Assembly: GCA_016124795.1 (NCBI GenBank)
Contig: WGNB01000001.1
Location: 124,001-188,000, forward strand
DNA length: 64,000 nt
Direction: 5' to 3'
Source: Rhodopseudomonas sp.
GTDB taxonomy: Bacteria; Pseudomonadota; Alphaproteobacteria; Rhizobiales; Xanthobacteraceae
The number at the start of each line of letters is the position of its first letter. Positions within the stretch are counted from its first letter, which is position 1. Positions 17,153 through 26,423 of the stretch are shown here, in pieces. The position numbers were made by a program, and so were the translations under genes. The notes below the pieces were generated by a model, which saw nothing but the letters and a program-made list of their open reading frames with translations, did not search any database and was not told where the DNA came from.

Positions 17153-17599
17153 ATGTCGGATCGTCTGGTGGTTTGTAATCATTGCGGCGGCGTCAATCGG
17201 TTGCCGCAAGCGCGTCCGGCGCTGGACGCCAAGTGCGGCAAATGCGGCGTTAAGGTTTTCAGCGGCCATCCCGAGGATGTCGGCGGCGCGATCTTCGACC
17301 GGCAGATCGCGCGCAGCTCGATCCCCGTCGTCGTCGATGTCTGGGCGCCGTGGTGCGGGCCATGCCGCGCGATGGCGCCGGCTTATGAGGCCGCGGCCCG
17401 CGAACTGGAGCCGGACGTCCGGCTGATCAAGCTCAATTCCGACGCCGAGCAGGCCGTGGCCGGCCGGTTGGGGATCAGCGGCATTCCCACAATGATCCTG
17501 TTCGCCGGCGGCCGCGAAGTGGCGCGGATGTCCGGCGCGATGCCGGCAGCCCAGATCGTCCAGTGGGTGCGCCAGCATTTGCCGCGCAACGCGGCCTAG
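17153..17599 (+). CDS. trxC: Thioredoxin 2 (zinc-binding thioredoxin)
   Basis: Cytoplasmic dithiol reductase of the TrxC type, 148 aa. Two CxxC pairs (Cys8/11 and Cys28/31) form the N-terminal zinc site. The catalytic WCGPC is at 67-71 in a thioredoxin fold, with the cis-Pro in GIPTM. GAGGTGAT precedes the ATG. It is about 107 bases after cydX, possibly with its own promoter. TrxC is often part of peroxide and disulfide stress responses, which fits the block before it. Confidence 0.95.
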   Translation: MSDRLVVCNHCGGVNRLPQARPALDAKCGKCGVKVFSGHPEDVGGAIFDRQIARSSIPVVVDVWAPWCGPCRAMAPAYEAAARELEPDVRLIKLNSDAEQAVAGRLGISGIPTMILFAGGREVARMSGAMPAAQIVQWVRQHLPRNAA

Positions 17600-17627
17600 G
17601 CCCGCCGGTCGGCCGATTCCATAGCCA

Positions 17628-17650
17628 GCCGGACCAGTCTTCGGTCCGGC
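17628..17650. terminator. Hairpin between convergent trxC and RND pump genes
   Basis: Eight-bp inverted repeat GCCGGACC/GGTCCGGC with a 7-nt loop, between the trxC stop and the stop of the minus-strand RND gene. It is placed to end transcription from both sides. Confidence 0.6.
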
Positions 17651-17689
17651 CGCGCCGCGGCGGCATCTGGCCGGTCTCGTTCGTGGACG

Positions 17690-20600
17690 CTACTTCTCGG
17701 TGTTGGGTTGGGCCGTGGCGGGCGCGGGTGCCGTGTCGTGGCCGCCTTTGAACAGACGCCGCACCGAAACGAACAGCAGCGGCACAAAGAAAATGCCGAG
17801 CACGGTGGCGGCGATCATGCCGCCCATAACGCCGATGCCGATCGAGTTTTGCGCGCCGGAGCCGGCGCCGCTGGCGATGGCCAATGGCGTCACACCGAGA
17901 ATGAAGGCGAATGACGTCATCAGAATCGGCCGCAAGCGCTGGCGGGCGGCTTCGAGCGTCGCCTCGACCAGCGGCCGGCCGGCCGCCTGCTGCGCGATCG
18001 CGAATTCGATGATCAGAATCGCGTTCTTGGCGGCAAGACCGATGGTCGTCAGCAGGCCGACCTTGAAGTAGACGTCGTTGGTCTGGCCGAACAGCACGGC
18101 GGCCAGCAGGGCGCCGAAAATGCCGATCGGCACCGCGAGCATGACCGCGAACGGGATCGACCAGCTTTCGTACAGCGCCGCAAGGCACAGGAAGATCACC
18201 AACGCCGAGATCGCGTAAAGGGCAGGAGCCTGATTGCCCGACAGCCGTTCCTGCGCCGACAGGCCGGTCCATTGATGGCCATAGCCGGACGGCAACTGCG
18301 ACACCAGATTGTCGATCTCGTCCATGGCGGCGCCGGAGCTGACGCCGCTGGCGGCTTCACCCTGAATTTCGACGGCGGCTGAACCGTTATAGCGTTCCAG
18401 CCGCGGCGATCCAAAGGTCCAGTGGCCGGACGCAAAGGCCGAGAACGGCACCATGGAGCCGGCCGAATTGCGAACGTACCAGCGGTCGAGATCGGCCGGC
18501 TGCATGCGGAAATCCTTGTCCGATTGCAGATAGACCTTCTTGACGCGGCCGCGGTCGATGAAGTCGTTGACGTAATCCGATCCCCAGGCGGTCGACAGTG
18601 TGGTGTTGATGTCGGACAGGCTCAGGCCCAGCGCGCTGGCCTTCTCCTGGTCGATCTCGATCTGATACTGCGGTTCGTCTTCCTGGCCGTTGGGGCGGGT
18701 ATTGGCGAGCAGCTTGCTTTGACCGGCCAGACCGAGCAGTCGGTTGCGGGTCTCGATCAGCTTGGCGTGACCGGCGCCATTGATGTCCTGAAGATAGAAA
18801 TCGAAGCCATTCGAATTGCCGAGGCCCTGAATCGCCGGCGGCGCCAAGGCGAAAACCCGCGCGTCGGTCAGTTTCCGGAACGCCATGGTGGCGCGCAGCG
18901 CGACCGCCTGCGCGGATAGGTGCGCCGATTTGCGCTGGTCGAAATCCTTCAGCCGGATGAAGGCGAGGCCGACATTCTGGCCTTGCCCGCCGAAGCCGAA
19001 ACCGGCGGCGGTGAAGACGCCTTCGACGGCGTCTTTCTCCTGCGTCTGATAATAGGCGCGGACCTGATCGAGAACCCGTAGCGTGCGGTCCTGGGTCGCG
19101 CCGACCGGCAACTGGACGCTGGTGATCAGGATGCCCTGGTCTTCCTGCGGCAGGAACGAACTGGGCAGCCGCACGAACAACAAGCCGACGACCGCGATGA
19201 TCGCGGCGAATACGGCCAGGAAACGTTTCGAGCGGTCGATGATTGAATGCGCACCGCTGCGATATGATTTGGTGCCGCGCTCGAAGGTCCGGTTGAACCA
19301 GCCAAACACGCCGGTCTGTGCACCGTGATCTTTGGGTGGGCGGAGAATCGTCGCGCACAGGGCCGGCGTCAGGATCAAGGCGACTGCGACCGACAGGATC
19401 ATTGCCGACACGATGGTAATCGAGAATTGCCGGTAGATGACGCCGACCGAACCGCCGAAGAAGGCCATCGGCACGAACACCGCCGACAATACGGTGGCGA
19501 TACCGACCAGCGCGCCGGTAATTTCGTCCATCGATTTGCGGGTGGCTTCCTTGGGCGAGAGACCTTCCTCTTGCATCACCCGCTCGACGTTTTCCACCAC
19601 CACGATGGCGTCGTCGACAAGCAAGCCGATCGCCAGCACCATGGCGAACATGGTCAGCGTGTTGATTGAATAGCCGAGGACCGAAAGCACGCCGAAGGTG
19701 CCGAGCAGAACGACCGGGACGGCCAGCGTCGGGATGAGCGTCGCCCGGAAGTTCTGCAGGAAGACGAACATCACGATGAAAACCAGAACAATCGCCTCGA
19801 ACAGGGTCTTGACGACTTCCTCGATCGACAGCCGCACGAAGGGCGTTGTGTCGTAAGGGTAAACGGCCACGACGCCTTGCGGGAATGTCGATGACAGGCG
19901 CTTGATCGTGGCCTGGACGGCTTCGGCGGTGTTGATGGCGTTGGCGCCGGTCGCCAGATTGATGGCGAGGCCCGCCGCCGGCATGCCGTTATAGGTCGAG
20001 CTGGTGGTGTAGCTTTCGGCACCGAGTTCGACGGTGGCGACATCGCTCAGACGAACCAGCGAACCGTCGGTCGCGCTTTTGAGAATGATGTTGCGGAACT
20101 GTTCGGGCGTTTGCAGGCGGCTTTGCGCGGTGACCGTCGCGTTAAGCTGTTGTCCCTTGCGGGCGGGCAGGCCGCCAAGCTGACCGGCTGACACCTGCGT
20201 GTTCTGCGCCGCGACGGCCGCCGAAATGTCGCTCGGCATCAGGGCGTATTTAGCGAGTTTGTCGGGATCCATCCAGATCCGCATGGCGTAATTGGAGCCA
20301 AACAACTGGGTATCGCCAACGCCGTCGACGCGCTTGAGCGTATCGTTGAGCGTGCTGCCGACATAGTCGCCAAGGTCGGTTGAATTGAGCCTGCCGTCGG
20401 TTGAAACGAAGCCGACGACCATGAGGAACCCGGTCGACGACTTGGTGACCGACAATCCGTTGTTTTGCACGATCTGCGGCAACAACGGCGTCACCAGTTG
20501 CAGCTTGTTCTGTACCTGAACCTGGGCGGTATCCGGATTGGCCGCGTTGGTGAAGGTCAGTGTAATCTGGGCCTGGCCGGTCGAGGTCGACGTCGAGGTC

Positions 20601-20833
20601 ATGTAATCGAGATTGTCGATCCCGGTCATGCCTTGTTCGATGATCTTGGTCACCGAGTTCTCGACGGTCGCCGCCGCGGCGCCGGGGTAGGTGGCGCTGA
20701 TGCGCACGGTGGTCGGTGCGATCTGCGGATATTGCGAGATCGCCAGCGTCCGTAACGCCAGCAGGCCGCCCAGCATGATGACGATAGCGATAACCCAGGC
20801 AAAGATCGGCCGGTCGATGAAAAAACGTGACAT
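17690..20833 (-). CDS. RND multidrug efflux transporter, HAE1 (AcrB) family
   Basis: Trimeric proton/drug antiporter, 1047 aa, the normal AcrB length. It begins [20 protein letters not shown] as in AcrB/MexB-type pumps. The TM4 motif [18 protein letters not shown] holds the paired proton-relay Asp residues. The C-terminal TM bundle contains [14 protein letters not shown]. The ATG is 3 bases after the stop of the adaptor gene. It is probably a broad-specificity pump for hydrophobic compounds; no outer-membrane factor is linked. This system is a different subfamily from the pump at 7.5 kb. Confidence 0.95.
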   Translation of the reverse strand: MSRFFIDRPIFAWVIAIVIMLGGLLALRTLAISQYPQIAPTTVRISATYPGAAAATVENSVTKIIEQGMTGIDNLDYMTSTSTSTGQAQITLTFTNAANPDTAQVQVQNKLQLVTPLLPQIVQNNGLSVTKSSTGFLMVVGFVSTDGRLNSTDLGDYVGSTLNDTLKRVDGVGDTQLFGSNYAMRIWMDPDKLAKYALMPSDISAAVAAQNTQVSAGQLGGLPARKGQQLNATVTAQSRLQTPEQFRNIILKSATDGSLVRLSDVATVELGAESYTTSSTYNGMPAAGLAINLATGANAINTAEAVQATIKRLSSTFPQGVVAVYPYDTTPFVRLSIEEVVKTLFEAIVLVFIVMFVFLQNFRATLIPTLAVPVVLLGTFGVLSVLGYSINTLTMFAMVLAIGLLVDDAIVVVENVERVMQEEGLSPKEATRKSMDEITGALVGIATVLSAVFVPMAFFGGSVGVIYRQFSITIVSAMILSVAVALILTPALCATILRPPKDHGAQTGVFGWFNRTFERGTKSYRSGAHSIIDRSKRFLAVFAAIIAVVGLLFVRLPSSFLPQEDQGILITSVQLPVGATQDRTLRVLDQVRAYYQTQEKDAVEGVFTAAGFGFGGQGQNVGLAFIRLKDFDQRKSAHLSAQAVALRATMAFRKLTDARVFALAPPAIQGLGNSNGFDFYLQDINGAGHAKLIETRNRLLGLAGQSKLLANTRPNGQEDEPQYQIEIDQEKASALGLSLSDINTTLSTAWGSDYVNDFIDRGRVKKVYLQSDKDFRMQPADLDRWYVRNSAGSMVPFSAFASGHWTFGSPRLERYNGSAAVEIQGEAASGVSSGAAMDEIDNLVSQLPSGYGHQWTGLSAQERLSGNQAPALYAISALVIFLCLAALYESWSIPFAVMLAVPIGIFGALLAAVLFGQTNDVYFKVGLLTTIGLAAKNAILIIEFAIAQQAAGRPLVEATLEAARQRLRPILMTSFAFILGVTPLAIASGAGSGAQNSIGIGVMGGMIAATVLGIFFVPLLFVSVRRLFKGGHDTAPAPATAQPNTEK

Positions 20834-20836
20834 CGG

Positions 20837-22141
20837 CTAGTTCCCGGCCGTGGCGGACTTCGTCGTCTCGTCGGCGACCTGCGTGCCCTCGGTCGGCGGC
20901 AAAGCGGATTGCTTGCGGACGCGGACTTCGCCGGTATTCTCGTCGATGGTGGCCTCGACGGCGCTGACATCCTGGCCGGGCCGGACCAGCAGCGTGCCTT
21001 CGACGATGACGCGGTCGCCGGCGTGGATGCCGGAATTGACCAGCCAGTTGTTGCCGACATTGCGGCTGACCTGAAGCACGCGTTGTTCGACCTTGCCGTT
21101 CTGGTCGACGAACATCGCGGTGGCTTCGCCCTTGGTGTTGCGGGTGACCGCGCGCTGCGGCACCAGGTAGCTGTTCGGCGCGACGCCTTCTTCGACGACC
21201 GCGCGCACGTACATGCCGGGTAATAGCAGCCGGTCGGGATTGGCGAATTCCGCGCGCAGGCCGAAGGTGCCGGTGGTCTGGCTGACATTGGATTCGGCGA
21301 AAGCGAGTTTGCCGGTCAGGGGATAGGTCGTGCCGTTGTCGAGCTTGAGTTTCACGTTGACGTCGGGTCCGGTGAACTTGAGCCGGCCTTCCTTGATCGC
21401 CTGCTTCCAGTTGAGCAGGTCGGTGCTCGATGCGGTGACGTCGACGTTGATCGGATCGATGGTGCGGATCGTCGTCAGCGCCGTGTCCTGGTTGGCGGTA
21501 ACGAGCGCGCCTTGGGTCAATGCCGATTTGTCGATCCGGCCGCCGATCGGCGCCTTGATCGTCGTATAGGCGAGATTGATGCTGGCGGTTTCGACGCTGG
21601 CCTGCGCGGCGGCGACGTCGGCCTTGGCCTGCGCCAGCGCCGCGGTGGCGTCGTCGTAGTCCTGCTTGCTGACGGCGCTTTGTTTGACGAGGCCCTGATA
21701 GCGCTCGACCTTGGCTTCGGCGCTGGGGATCGCGGCCTGGGCCTTTTGCAGCGTGGCTTTGGCGCTGTCCAGGGCGGCCTGATAGCTCGCCGGGTCAATC
21801 TGATAAAGCGGATCGCCGGCTTTGACTTCGCCGCCCTCCTTGTAGAACCGCGCCTTGATGATGCCGTTGACCTGCGGGCGCACTTCGGCGGTCAGCGACG
21901 CCGTGGTACGGCCCGGCAGTTCGCCGGTGATCGCCACCGATTGCGGATGCAGGGTCACGACGCTGACTTGCGGCTTGGGAGCGCCGCCGCCGGCTTGCCC
22001 GGCCGACTTGTTCTGGCCGTCGCATCCGGCCAGCGCTAGCGCCAGCACAGGGACCAGAACCAATGCCTTGGCGGCGCGCCGGGCCCCGGAGGCCGTCGTC
22101 AGGACATCGCGTGGCGTCGAAGGGGACAAGGATAAGGACAA
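20837..22141 (-). CDS. RND adaptor lipoprotein (AcrA/MexA family)
   Basis: Membrane-fusion partner of the HAE1 pump. I place the start at a TTG at 22141 (434 aa): AGGAG lies 10 bases upstream, and the longer frame to 22192 would begin upstream of the promoter -10. From this start residue 40 is the lipobox Cys in LALAGC followed by Asp, the +2 residue that retains lipoproteins in the inner membrane. Lipoyl halves (PQVNGIIKARFYKEGGEVKAG), a coiled-coil (~125-190) and a beta-barrel domain follow. A downstream start near CTG codons cannot be excluded. Confidence 0.88.
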   Translation of the reverse strand: MSLSLSPSTPRDVLTTASGARRAAKALVLVPVLALALAGCDGQNKSAGQAGGGAPKPQVSVVTLHPQSVAITGELPGRTTASLTAEVRPQVNGIIKARFYKEGGEVKAGDPLYQIDPASYQAALDSAKATLQKAQAAIPSAEAKVERYQGLVKQSAVSKQDYDDATAALAQAKADVAAAQASVETASINLAYTTIKAPIGGRIDKSALTQGALVTANQDTALTTIRTIDPINVDVTASSTDLLNWKQAIKEGRLKFTGPDVNVKLKLDNGTTYPLTGKLAFAESNVSQTTGTFGLRAEFANPDRLLLPGMYVRAVVEEGVAPNSYLVPQRAVTRNTKGEATAMFVDQNGKVEQRVLQVSRNVGNNWLVNSGIHAGDRVIVEGTLLVRPGQDVSAVEATIDENTGEVRVRKQSALPPTEGTQVADETTKSATAGN

Positions 22142-22161
22142 GTTGAAGCCACTCCTATTTA

Positions 22162-22205
22162 CAGTACGGCTCAGTACGCATATTGGTGGCAATCTGCAAA
22201 GTCAA
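22162..22205 (-). promoter_or_regulatory. Promoter and probable TetR operator of the RND operon
   Basis: On the minus strand TTGACT (plus 22200-22205) and TATGCG (plus 22177-22182) are separated by exactly 17 bases. Immediately downstream lie two CAGTAC copies 10 bp apart (plus 22162-22167 and 22172-22177), which also form the dyad GTAC-N6-GTAC. This sits at the expected transcription start and is a likely site for the divergent TetR protein. Confidence 0.65.
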
Positions 22206-22260
22206 TGACAAGGCGTTTGGCTTGCGATCACAATTCGTCGAAGCGGATTTCGAAGACGGC

Positions 22261-22926
22261 ATGGCAAATAAGGCGCAAACACGGCACCCGTCCGAACCGG
22301 CGCGACGACCGCGCGGCCGGCCGAAAGTGATGTCCGACGAGGCTCAGCGCGCGCTGATCGTGAAGAATGCCACCAGTCTTCTGCTCGAGAACGGGTATGG
22401 TCGCACCACCACCGATGGTGTCGCGGCGCGTTGTCGGATCTCGAAGCAGACGTTGTACCGGCACTTTCCCGGCAAGCATGCCTTGATCGCGGCGATCGTG
22501 GATTCGCATCGGCAAAGTATGCTGGCTTTACCGGGCGATTACGACGGCTTGCCGCTCGACCGGGCGCTGGAGAGGATTTTCCGCACCGATATCGATCCGC
22601 AGGCCGACCGTGAGCGCGTGGCCTTGCTGACGCTGGTATTGCTGGAAGCGCAGCAGTATCCCGAGCTTGAGGATATTCTGCAGCGGCACGGCGGCGATCG
22701 GTCGCGCGCCGAATTAGCCAAGTGGCTTGGCGCGCAATGTCGGCGTGGTTCGATGAAGATCGAGGATATCGACGGTGCGGCGCAAATCCTGATGGATATG
22801 ATCTTCGGCGCCGTCGTCTTCAAACTCGGCCGTGGCGTTCAGTGGCCCGGTCGGAAAATGCGCAACGCGCACATCCGGCAATGCGTGGCGATATTCCTCG
22901 GCGGTGTCGTACCGCGGCGGCCGTGA
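22261..22926 (+). CDS. TetR-family repressor of the adjacent RND operon
   Basis: 221 aa from the ATG at 22261. An Arg/Pro-rich head (RRPRGRPK) precedes a TetR_N helix-turn-helix (TTDGVAARCRISKQTLYRHFPGKHALIAAIV, ~residues 47-77) and a C-terminal ligand domain of the AcrR C-terminal type. It diverges from acrAB-like genes, the usual arrangement for a local drug-responsive repressor. No strong ribosome site precedes the ATG, so an alternative start slightly upstream is possible. Confidence 0.85.
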   Translation: MANKAQTRHPSEPARRPRGRPKVMSDEAQRALIVKNATSLLLENGYGRTTTDGVAARCRISKQTLYRHFPGKHALIAAIVDSHRQSMLALPGDYDGLPLDRALERIFRTDIDPQADRERVALLTLVLLEAQQYPELEDILQRHGGDRSRAELAKWLGAQCRRGSMKIEDIDGAAQILMDMIFGAVVFKLGRGVQWPGRKMRNAHIRQCVAIFLGGVVPRRP

Positions 22927-22939
22927 ATGCGGTCTTCTT

Positions 22940-24577
22940 TTAGTGATCGAGGCCGGGCGCCTCGTAACCCGTGCGCTCGACATATTCGGTATAGCCGCCG
23001 CCATATTGGTTGATGCCCTCCGGCGTGACTTCCAGCACGCGATTGGATAGCGCGGCCAGAAAATGCCGGTCGTGCGACACGAACAGCATCGTACCTTCGT
23101 ATTGCGACAGGGCGTTGATCAGCATTTCCTTGGTCGCCATGTCGAGATGGTTGGTCGGTTCGTCGAGCACCAGAAAGTTCGGCGGATCGAACAGCATTTT
23201 CGCCATGACCAGCCGGGCCTTTTCGCCGCCCGACAGCACGCGGCATTTCTTTTCCACGTCGTCGCCGGAAAAGCCGAAGCAGCCCGCCAGCGCCCGCAAG
23301 GTGCCCTGGCCGGCCTGCGGGAACGAATATTCCAGGGATTCGAAGACGGTGTGCTCGCCGTCGAGCAGGTCCATGGCGTGCTGGGCGAAATAGCCCATTT
23401 TCACGCTGGCGCCCATCGACACGGTGCCGTTGTCCGGTTCGGTCGCGCCGGCCACCAGTTTCAGCAGCGTCGACTTGCCGGCGCCGTTGATGCCCATGAC
23501 GCACCAGCGCTCGCGGCGGCGGACCGAAAAGTCGAGGCCGTCGTAAATCCGGCGATTGCCGTAGCCTTTGTGGACGCTTTTCAGGCTGACGACGTCCTCG
23601 CCGGAGCGGGGCGCCGGCTGGAACTCGAAAGTCACGGTCTGACGGCGTTTCGGCGGCTCGACCCGTTCGATCTTGTCGAGTTTCTTGACCCGGCTCTGGA
23701 CCTGGGCGGCATGGGAGGCGCGGGCCTTGAACCGCTCGATGAACTTGATTTCCTTGGCCAGCATCGCCTGCTGCCGCTCGAACTGCGCTTGCTGCTGCTT
23801 CTCGTTCTGCGCCCGCTGCTGCTCGTAGAACTCATAGTCGCCGGAATATGTCGTCAGTGCGCCACCGTCGATCTCGACGATCTTGTTGACGATGCGGTTC
23901 ATGAACTCGCGATCGTGCGAGGTCATCAACAGCATGCCGTCATAGCCTTTGAGAAAGCCTTCGAGCCAGATCAGGCTTTCGAGATCGAGATGGTTGCTCG
24001 GTTCGTCGAGCAGCATGGCGTCGGGCCGCATCAGCAGAATGCGCGCGAGCGCCACCCGCATCTTCCAGCCGCCGGACAAGGCGCCGACGTCGCCGTCCAT
24101 CATCTCCTGGCTGAAGCTCAGCCCGGCGAGCACTTCGCGGGCTCGCCCCTCGAGTGCATAGCCGTCGAGTTCCTGAAAGCGATGCTGGACCTCGCCATAG
24201 CGCTCGATAATTTTTTCCATCTCGTCGGCGCGGGCAGGGTCGGCCAGATCGGGATCCGCCATCGCGGCTTCGAGTTCCTTCAACTCGGCGCCGACTTCGC
24301 TGACCGGTCCGACGCCGTCCATCACCTCGGCGACCGCGCTCCGGCCCGACATTTCGCCGACGTCCTGGCTGAAATAGCCAATGGTGACGCCGCGATCGAC
24401 CGCCACCTGGCCTTCGTCCGGCGCTTCCTGACCGGTAATCATCCGGAACAGCGTTGTCTTGCCGGAGCCGTTGGGGCCGACCAGGCCGACTTTTTCGCCC
24501 CGGTTCAGGGCTGCCGAAGCCTCGATGTAGAGGATCTGATGGCCGTTCTGCTTGCTGACGTTATCGAGGCGAATCAT
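22940..24577 (-). CDS. ABC-F family ATPase (ribosome-associated type)
   Basis: Soluble twin-ATPase protein, 545 aa from the ATG at 24577 (MIRLDNVSKQNG, the common ABC-F start); the frame extends 12 codons further without clear support. Domain 1 has GPNGSGKTT, LSGGWKMRVALAR and LLDEPSNHLD. Domain 2 has GINGAGKST, LSGGEKARLVMAK and LVLDEPTNHLD. Between them is a Gln/Lys/Arg-rich linker (~residues 235-300) that would reach the ribosomal E/P site. The closest known types are YbiT/Uup-like translation factors. No membrane domain is linked. It converges with the TetR gene, 13 bases apart. Confidence 0.9.
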   Translation of the reverse strand: MIRLDNVSKQNGHQILYIEASAALNRGEKVGLVGPNGSGKTTLFRMITGQEAPDEGQVAVDRGVTIGYFSQDVGEMSGRSAVAEVMDGVGPVSEVGAELKELEAAMADPDLADPARADEMEKIIERYGEVQHRFQELDGYALEGRAREVLAGLSFSQEMMDGDVGALSGGWKMRVALARILLMRPDAMLLDEPSNHLDLESLIWLEGFLKGYDGMLLMTSHDREFMNRIVNKIVEIDGGALTTYSGDYEFYEQQRAQNEKQQQAQFERQQAMLAKEIKFIERFKARASHAAQVQSRVKKLDKIERVEPPKRRQTVTFEFQPAPRSGEDVVSLKSVHKGYGNRRIYDGLDFSVRRRERWCVMGINGAGKSTLLKLVAGATEPDNGTVSMGASVKMGYFAQHAMDLLDGEHTVFESLEYSFPQAGQGTLRALAGCFGFSGDDVEKKCRVLSGGEKARLVMAKMLFDPPNFLVLDEPTNHLDMATKEMLINALSQYEGTMLFVSHDRHFLAALSNRVLEVTPEGINQYGGGYTEYVERTGYEAPGLDH

Positions 24578-24735
24578 GAATGTGCGGGTCCGGAACGAGG
24601 TAGCGGCTGCCATAGGACAGGTCGCGCGCCAGCGGAAGAGCGTTCTCGCACTTTGGCCCGGGTAAGCGTCGAAATGATGAATAGGGCGGCCGAGTCACGG
24701 TACTTTCGGACATCGAGGCCCGCCGCCAAGGCGGC

Positions 24736-25053
24736 CTAGCTCTCCGCCGAGACGTCGATCAGCAGCGCGTTCCCTTCGACCTTGGTCGGATAGGTCTCTA
24801 GCGGCTCGGTTGCCGGTTCGCTGCGCACTTCGCCAGTCGGCACATGAAACAGCGCCTGGTGGATCGGGCATTCGATGCAGTCGCCGTCGAGATAGCCGTC
24901 CGACAGCAGCGCGAAGGCGTGGGTACAGACATCGGAGGTGGCGTAGAAAGCGCCGTCGATCCGGTAAAGCGCGATCATCTTGTTGGCGGCCGAGACGGCC
25001 AGAACTTTTCCTTCCTCGACGTCATCCGTCTTCGCGACTTCAACCCACGCCAT
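24736..25053 (-). CDS. Rieske-type ferredoxin of the oxygenase system
   Basis: Small electron carrier, 105 aa, with the Rieske cluster ligands Cys-x-His (CTHAF) and Cys-x2-His (CPIHQALF), as in NdoA/NagAb ferredoxins. The start is one of two adjacent ATGs (25053 or 25056); AAGGA is better spaced to 25053. It is the last gene of the minus-strand set headed by the Rieske oxygenase alpha subunit and would deliver electrons to it. No ferredoxin reductase lies in this operon. Confidence 0.9.
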   Translation of the reverse strand: MAWVEVAKTDDVEEGKVLAVSAANKMIALYRIDGAFYATSDVCTHAFALLSDGYLDGDCIECPIHQALFHVPTGEVRSEPATEPLETYPTKVEGNALLIDVSAES

Positions 25054-25163
25054 CATTCGTCCTTCGTGTTTCCAGTTCGTCGCCAACTCCCGTCGGCGAC
25101 GGCGTTTAGCTTTTTCATTCCCGGCCCCGTTTTGTGAGCGGCGGCCGCAAGACGACCGTTCGG

Positions 25164-25529
25164 CTATTTCGGCTGCAAATATTCGAGCGGCGTGCTGGAA
25201 ACCACTTCGGCATAAATCGGTTGGAACGCCGCCGGTCCACCTTCGACCAGCAGTCCGAACTTCGGTCGCAGTTCGGCGACGATCTTGAGGATCTTTTTGT
25301 GCTCCTCGATGCTCTTCCATTCGCCGATCAGAAAGAACCGGTGCGGGTCGCTGGCATCGCGGCACAGCACGCCGTCGCGGACCTGAGCCGACGACTTGTG
25401 CATCGGGTTTTCGTCTGAATAGTCGAATTCCTCGAACTGCTTGATGAATTCGTCGCCCATGCCTTCCTTGACCCGGAAGTCGTAGATGTGGAGGACGTTG
25501 CCTTTATCGGCGAGCGCTACCATGGCCAT
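25164..25529 (-). CDS. Antibiotic biosynthesis monooxygenase (ABM)-domain protein
   Basis: 121-aa protein from the ATG at 25529 (AGGAA 7-8 bases upstream), with a dimeric alpha-beta-barrel fold suggested by NVLHIYDFRVKEGMGDEFIKQF and FFLIGEWKSIEEHKK. ABM-fold proteins include cofactor-free monooxygenases and accessory proteins of aromatic catabolism. The gene lies between the ABC permease and the ferredoxin of the oxygenase operon. Its own reaction is unknown; it may handle a reactive intermediate of the oxygenase product. Confidence 0.75.
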   Translation of the reverse strand: MAMVALADKGNVLHIYDFRVKEGMGDEFIKQFEEFDYSDENPMHKSSAQVRDGVLCRDASDPHRFFLIGEWKSIEEHKKILKIVAELRPKFGLLVEGGPAAFQPIYAEVVSSTPLEYLQPK

Positions 25530-25582
25530 GTCGTGTTCCTTTTTGTCGGTGACGAGTTGCTGAAAATGGGCGGTCTGGCCGT

Positions 25583-26419
25583 TTATGCCGCGTCGAAGAT
25601 TTTGGCGGTTGGGCTGACCGGTGCCAGCGGCGGTGCTGCCGTCGATTTCGGCGCGTGACCCCGCCGCGATTCGTGCCAGGGGATGAGAACGCCTTCGAGC
25701 CATTCCATCAGGTAAAAAAGCGCGGTGCCGATCAGCGCGAGCAGCAGGATCGCGGCAAAGACGCGGTCGGTTTGGAACGCGCCCTGGGCGCTCATGATGA
25801 CATATCCGAGGCCATTCTGCGCCGCGACAAACTCGCCGACAATCGCGCCGACCAGGGACAGCGACATCGCGACTTTCATGCCGGCTATGATGCTCGGCAA
25901 TGCGTTCGGCAGTCGCAGCTTGAACAACATCTTGAAGCGGGAACCGCGCATCGAACGGCCGAGGTCGATCATGTCGGGCGTCAGCGAGCGCAGGCCGAGA
26001 ACCGCGTCGATGACGATGGCGAAAATCGAAATCATCACGCCCATGGCGATCTTGGATGCGTTGCCGGTCCCGAGCCAGATGACGAAGAGTGGCGCGAGGG
26101 CGACTTTCGGCACGTTGTTAAGGGCAATCAGCACCGTATAGAGCGTCTTCTCGAGGAAGGTGGATGAAACGATCGCTACCGCCAGGCCGACGCCGAATAC
26201 AACCGACAGCACAAAAGCCATTACGGTGTTGGACAGGGTATGCATCGATTGAGCGAGGTAGAAGTCGGGATGACTGACGATCTCCTCGAAGACGACGTTG
26301 ACCCCGGGTACGAGAATTTCCGGCACCCGCAACAGGGACACCGCGCCTTGCCAGAGCGCCAGCAGTGCCGCGAGTGTCCAGAGTTCGGCCGGTACCCGCC
26401 ACTTTCGCGAGGCTCTCAT
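25583..26419 (-). CDS. ABC transporter permease (NitT/TauT type) of the oxygenase operon
   Basis: 278 aa starting at the ATG at 26419, 4 bases after the ATPase stop, with AAGGG upstream inside the ATPase gene. Six hydrophobic segments are visible, beginning ELWTLAALLALWQGAVSLL. The coupling-loop region is GSRFKMLFKLRLPNALPSI. It belongs to the BPD_transp_1 (SsuC/TauC) family. Together with the next two genes it would import the substrate of the Rieske oxygenase. Confidence 0.9.
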   Translation of the reverse strand: MRASRKWRVPAELWTLAALLALWQGAVSLLRVPEILVPGVNVVFEEIVSHPDFYLAQSMHTLSNTVMAFVLSVVFGVGLAVAIVSSTFLEKTLYTVLIALNNVPKVALAPLFVIWLGTGNASKIAMGVMISIFAIVIDAVLGLRSLTPDMIDLGRSMRGSRFKMLFKLRLPNALPSIIAGMKVAMSLSLVGAIVGEFVAAQNGLGYVIMSAQGAFQTDRVFAAILLLALIGTALFYLMEWLEGVLIPWHESRRGHAPKSTAAPPLAPVSPTAKIFDAA

Positions 26420-26423
26420 AGCA

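Noticed and set aside
23063-24739. 558-codon open frame antisense to the ABC-F gene
   Set aside because: Shadow of the ABC-F coding strand; the ATPase motifs are clear on the other strand.
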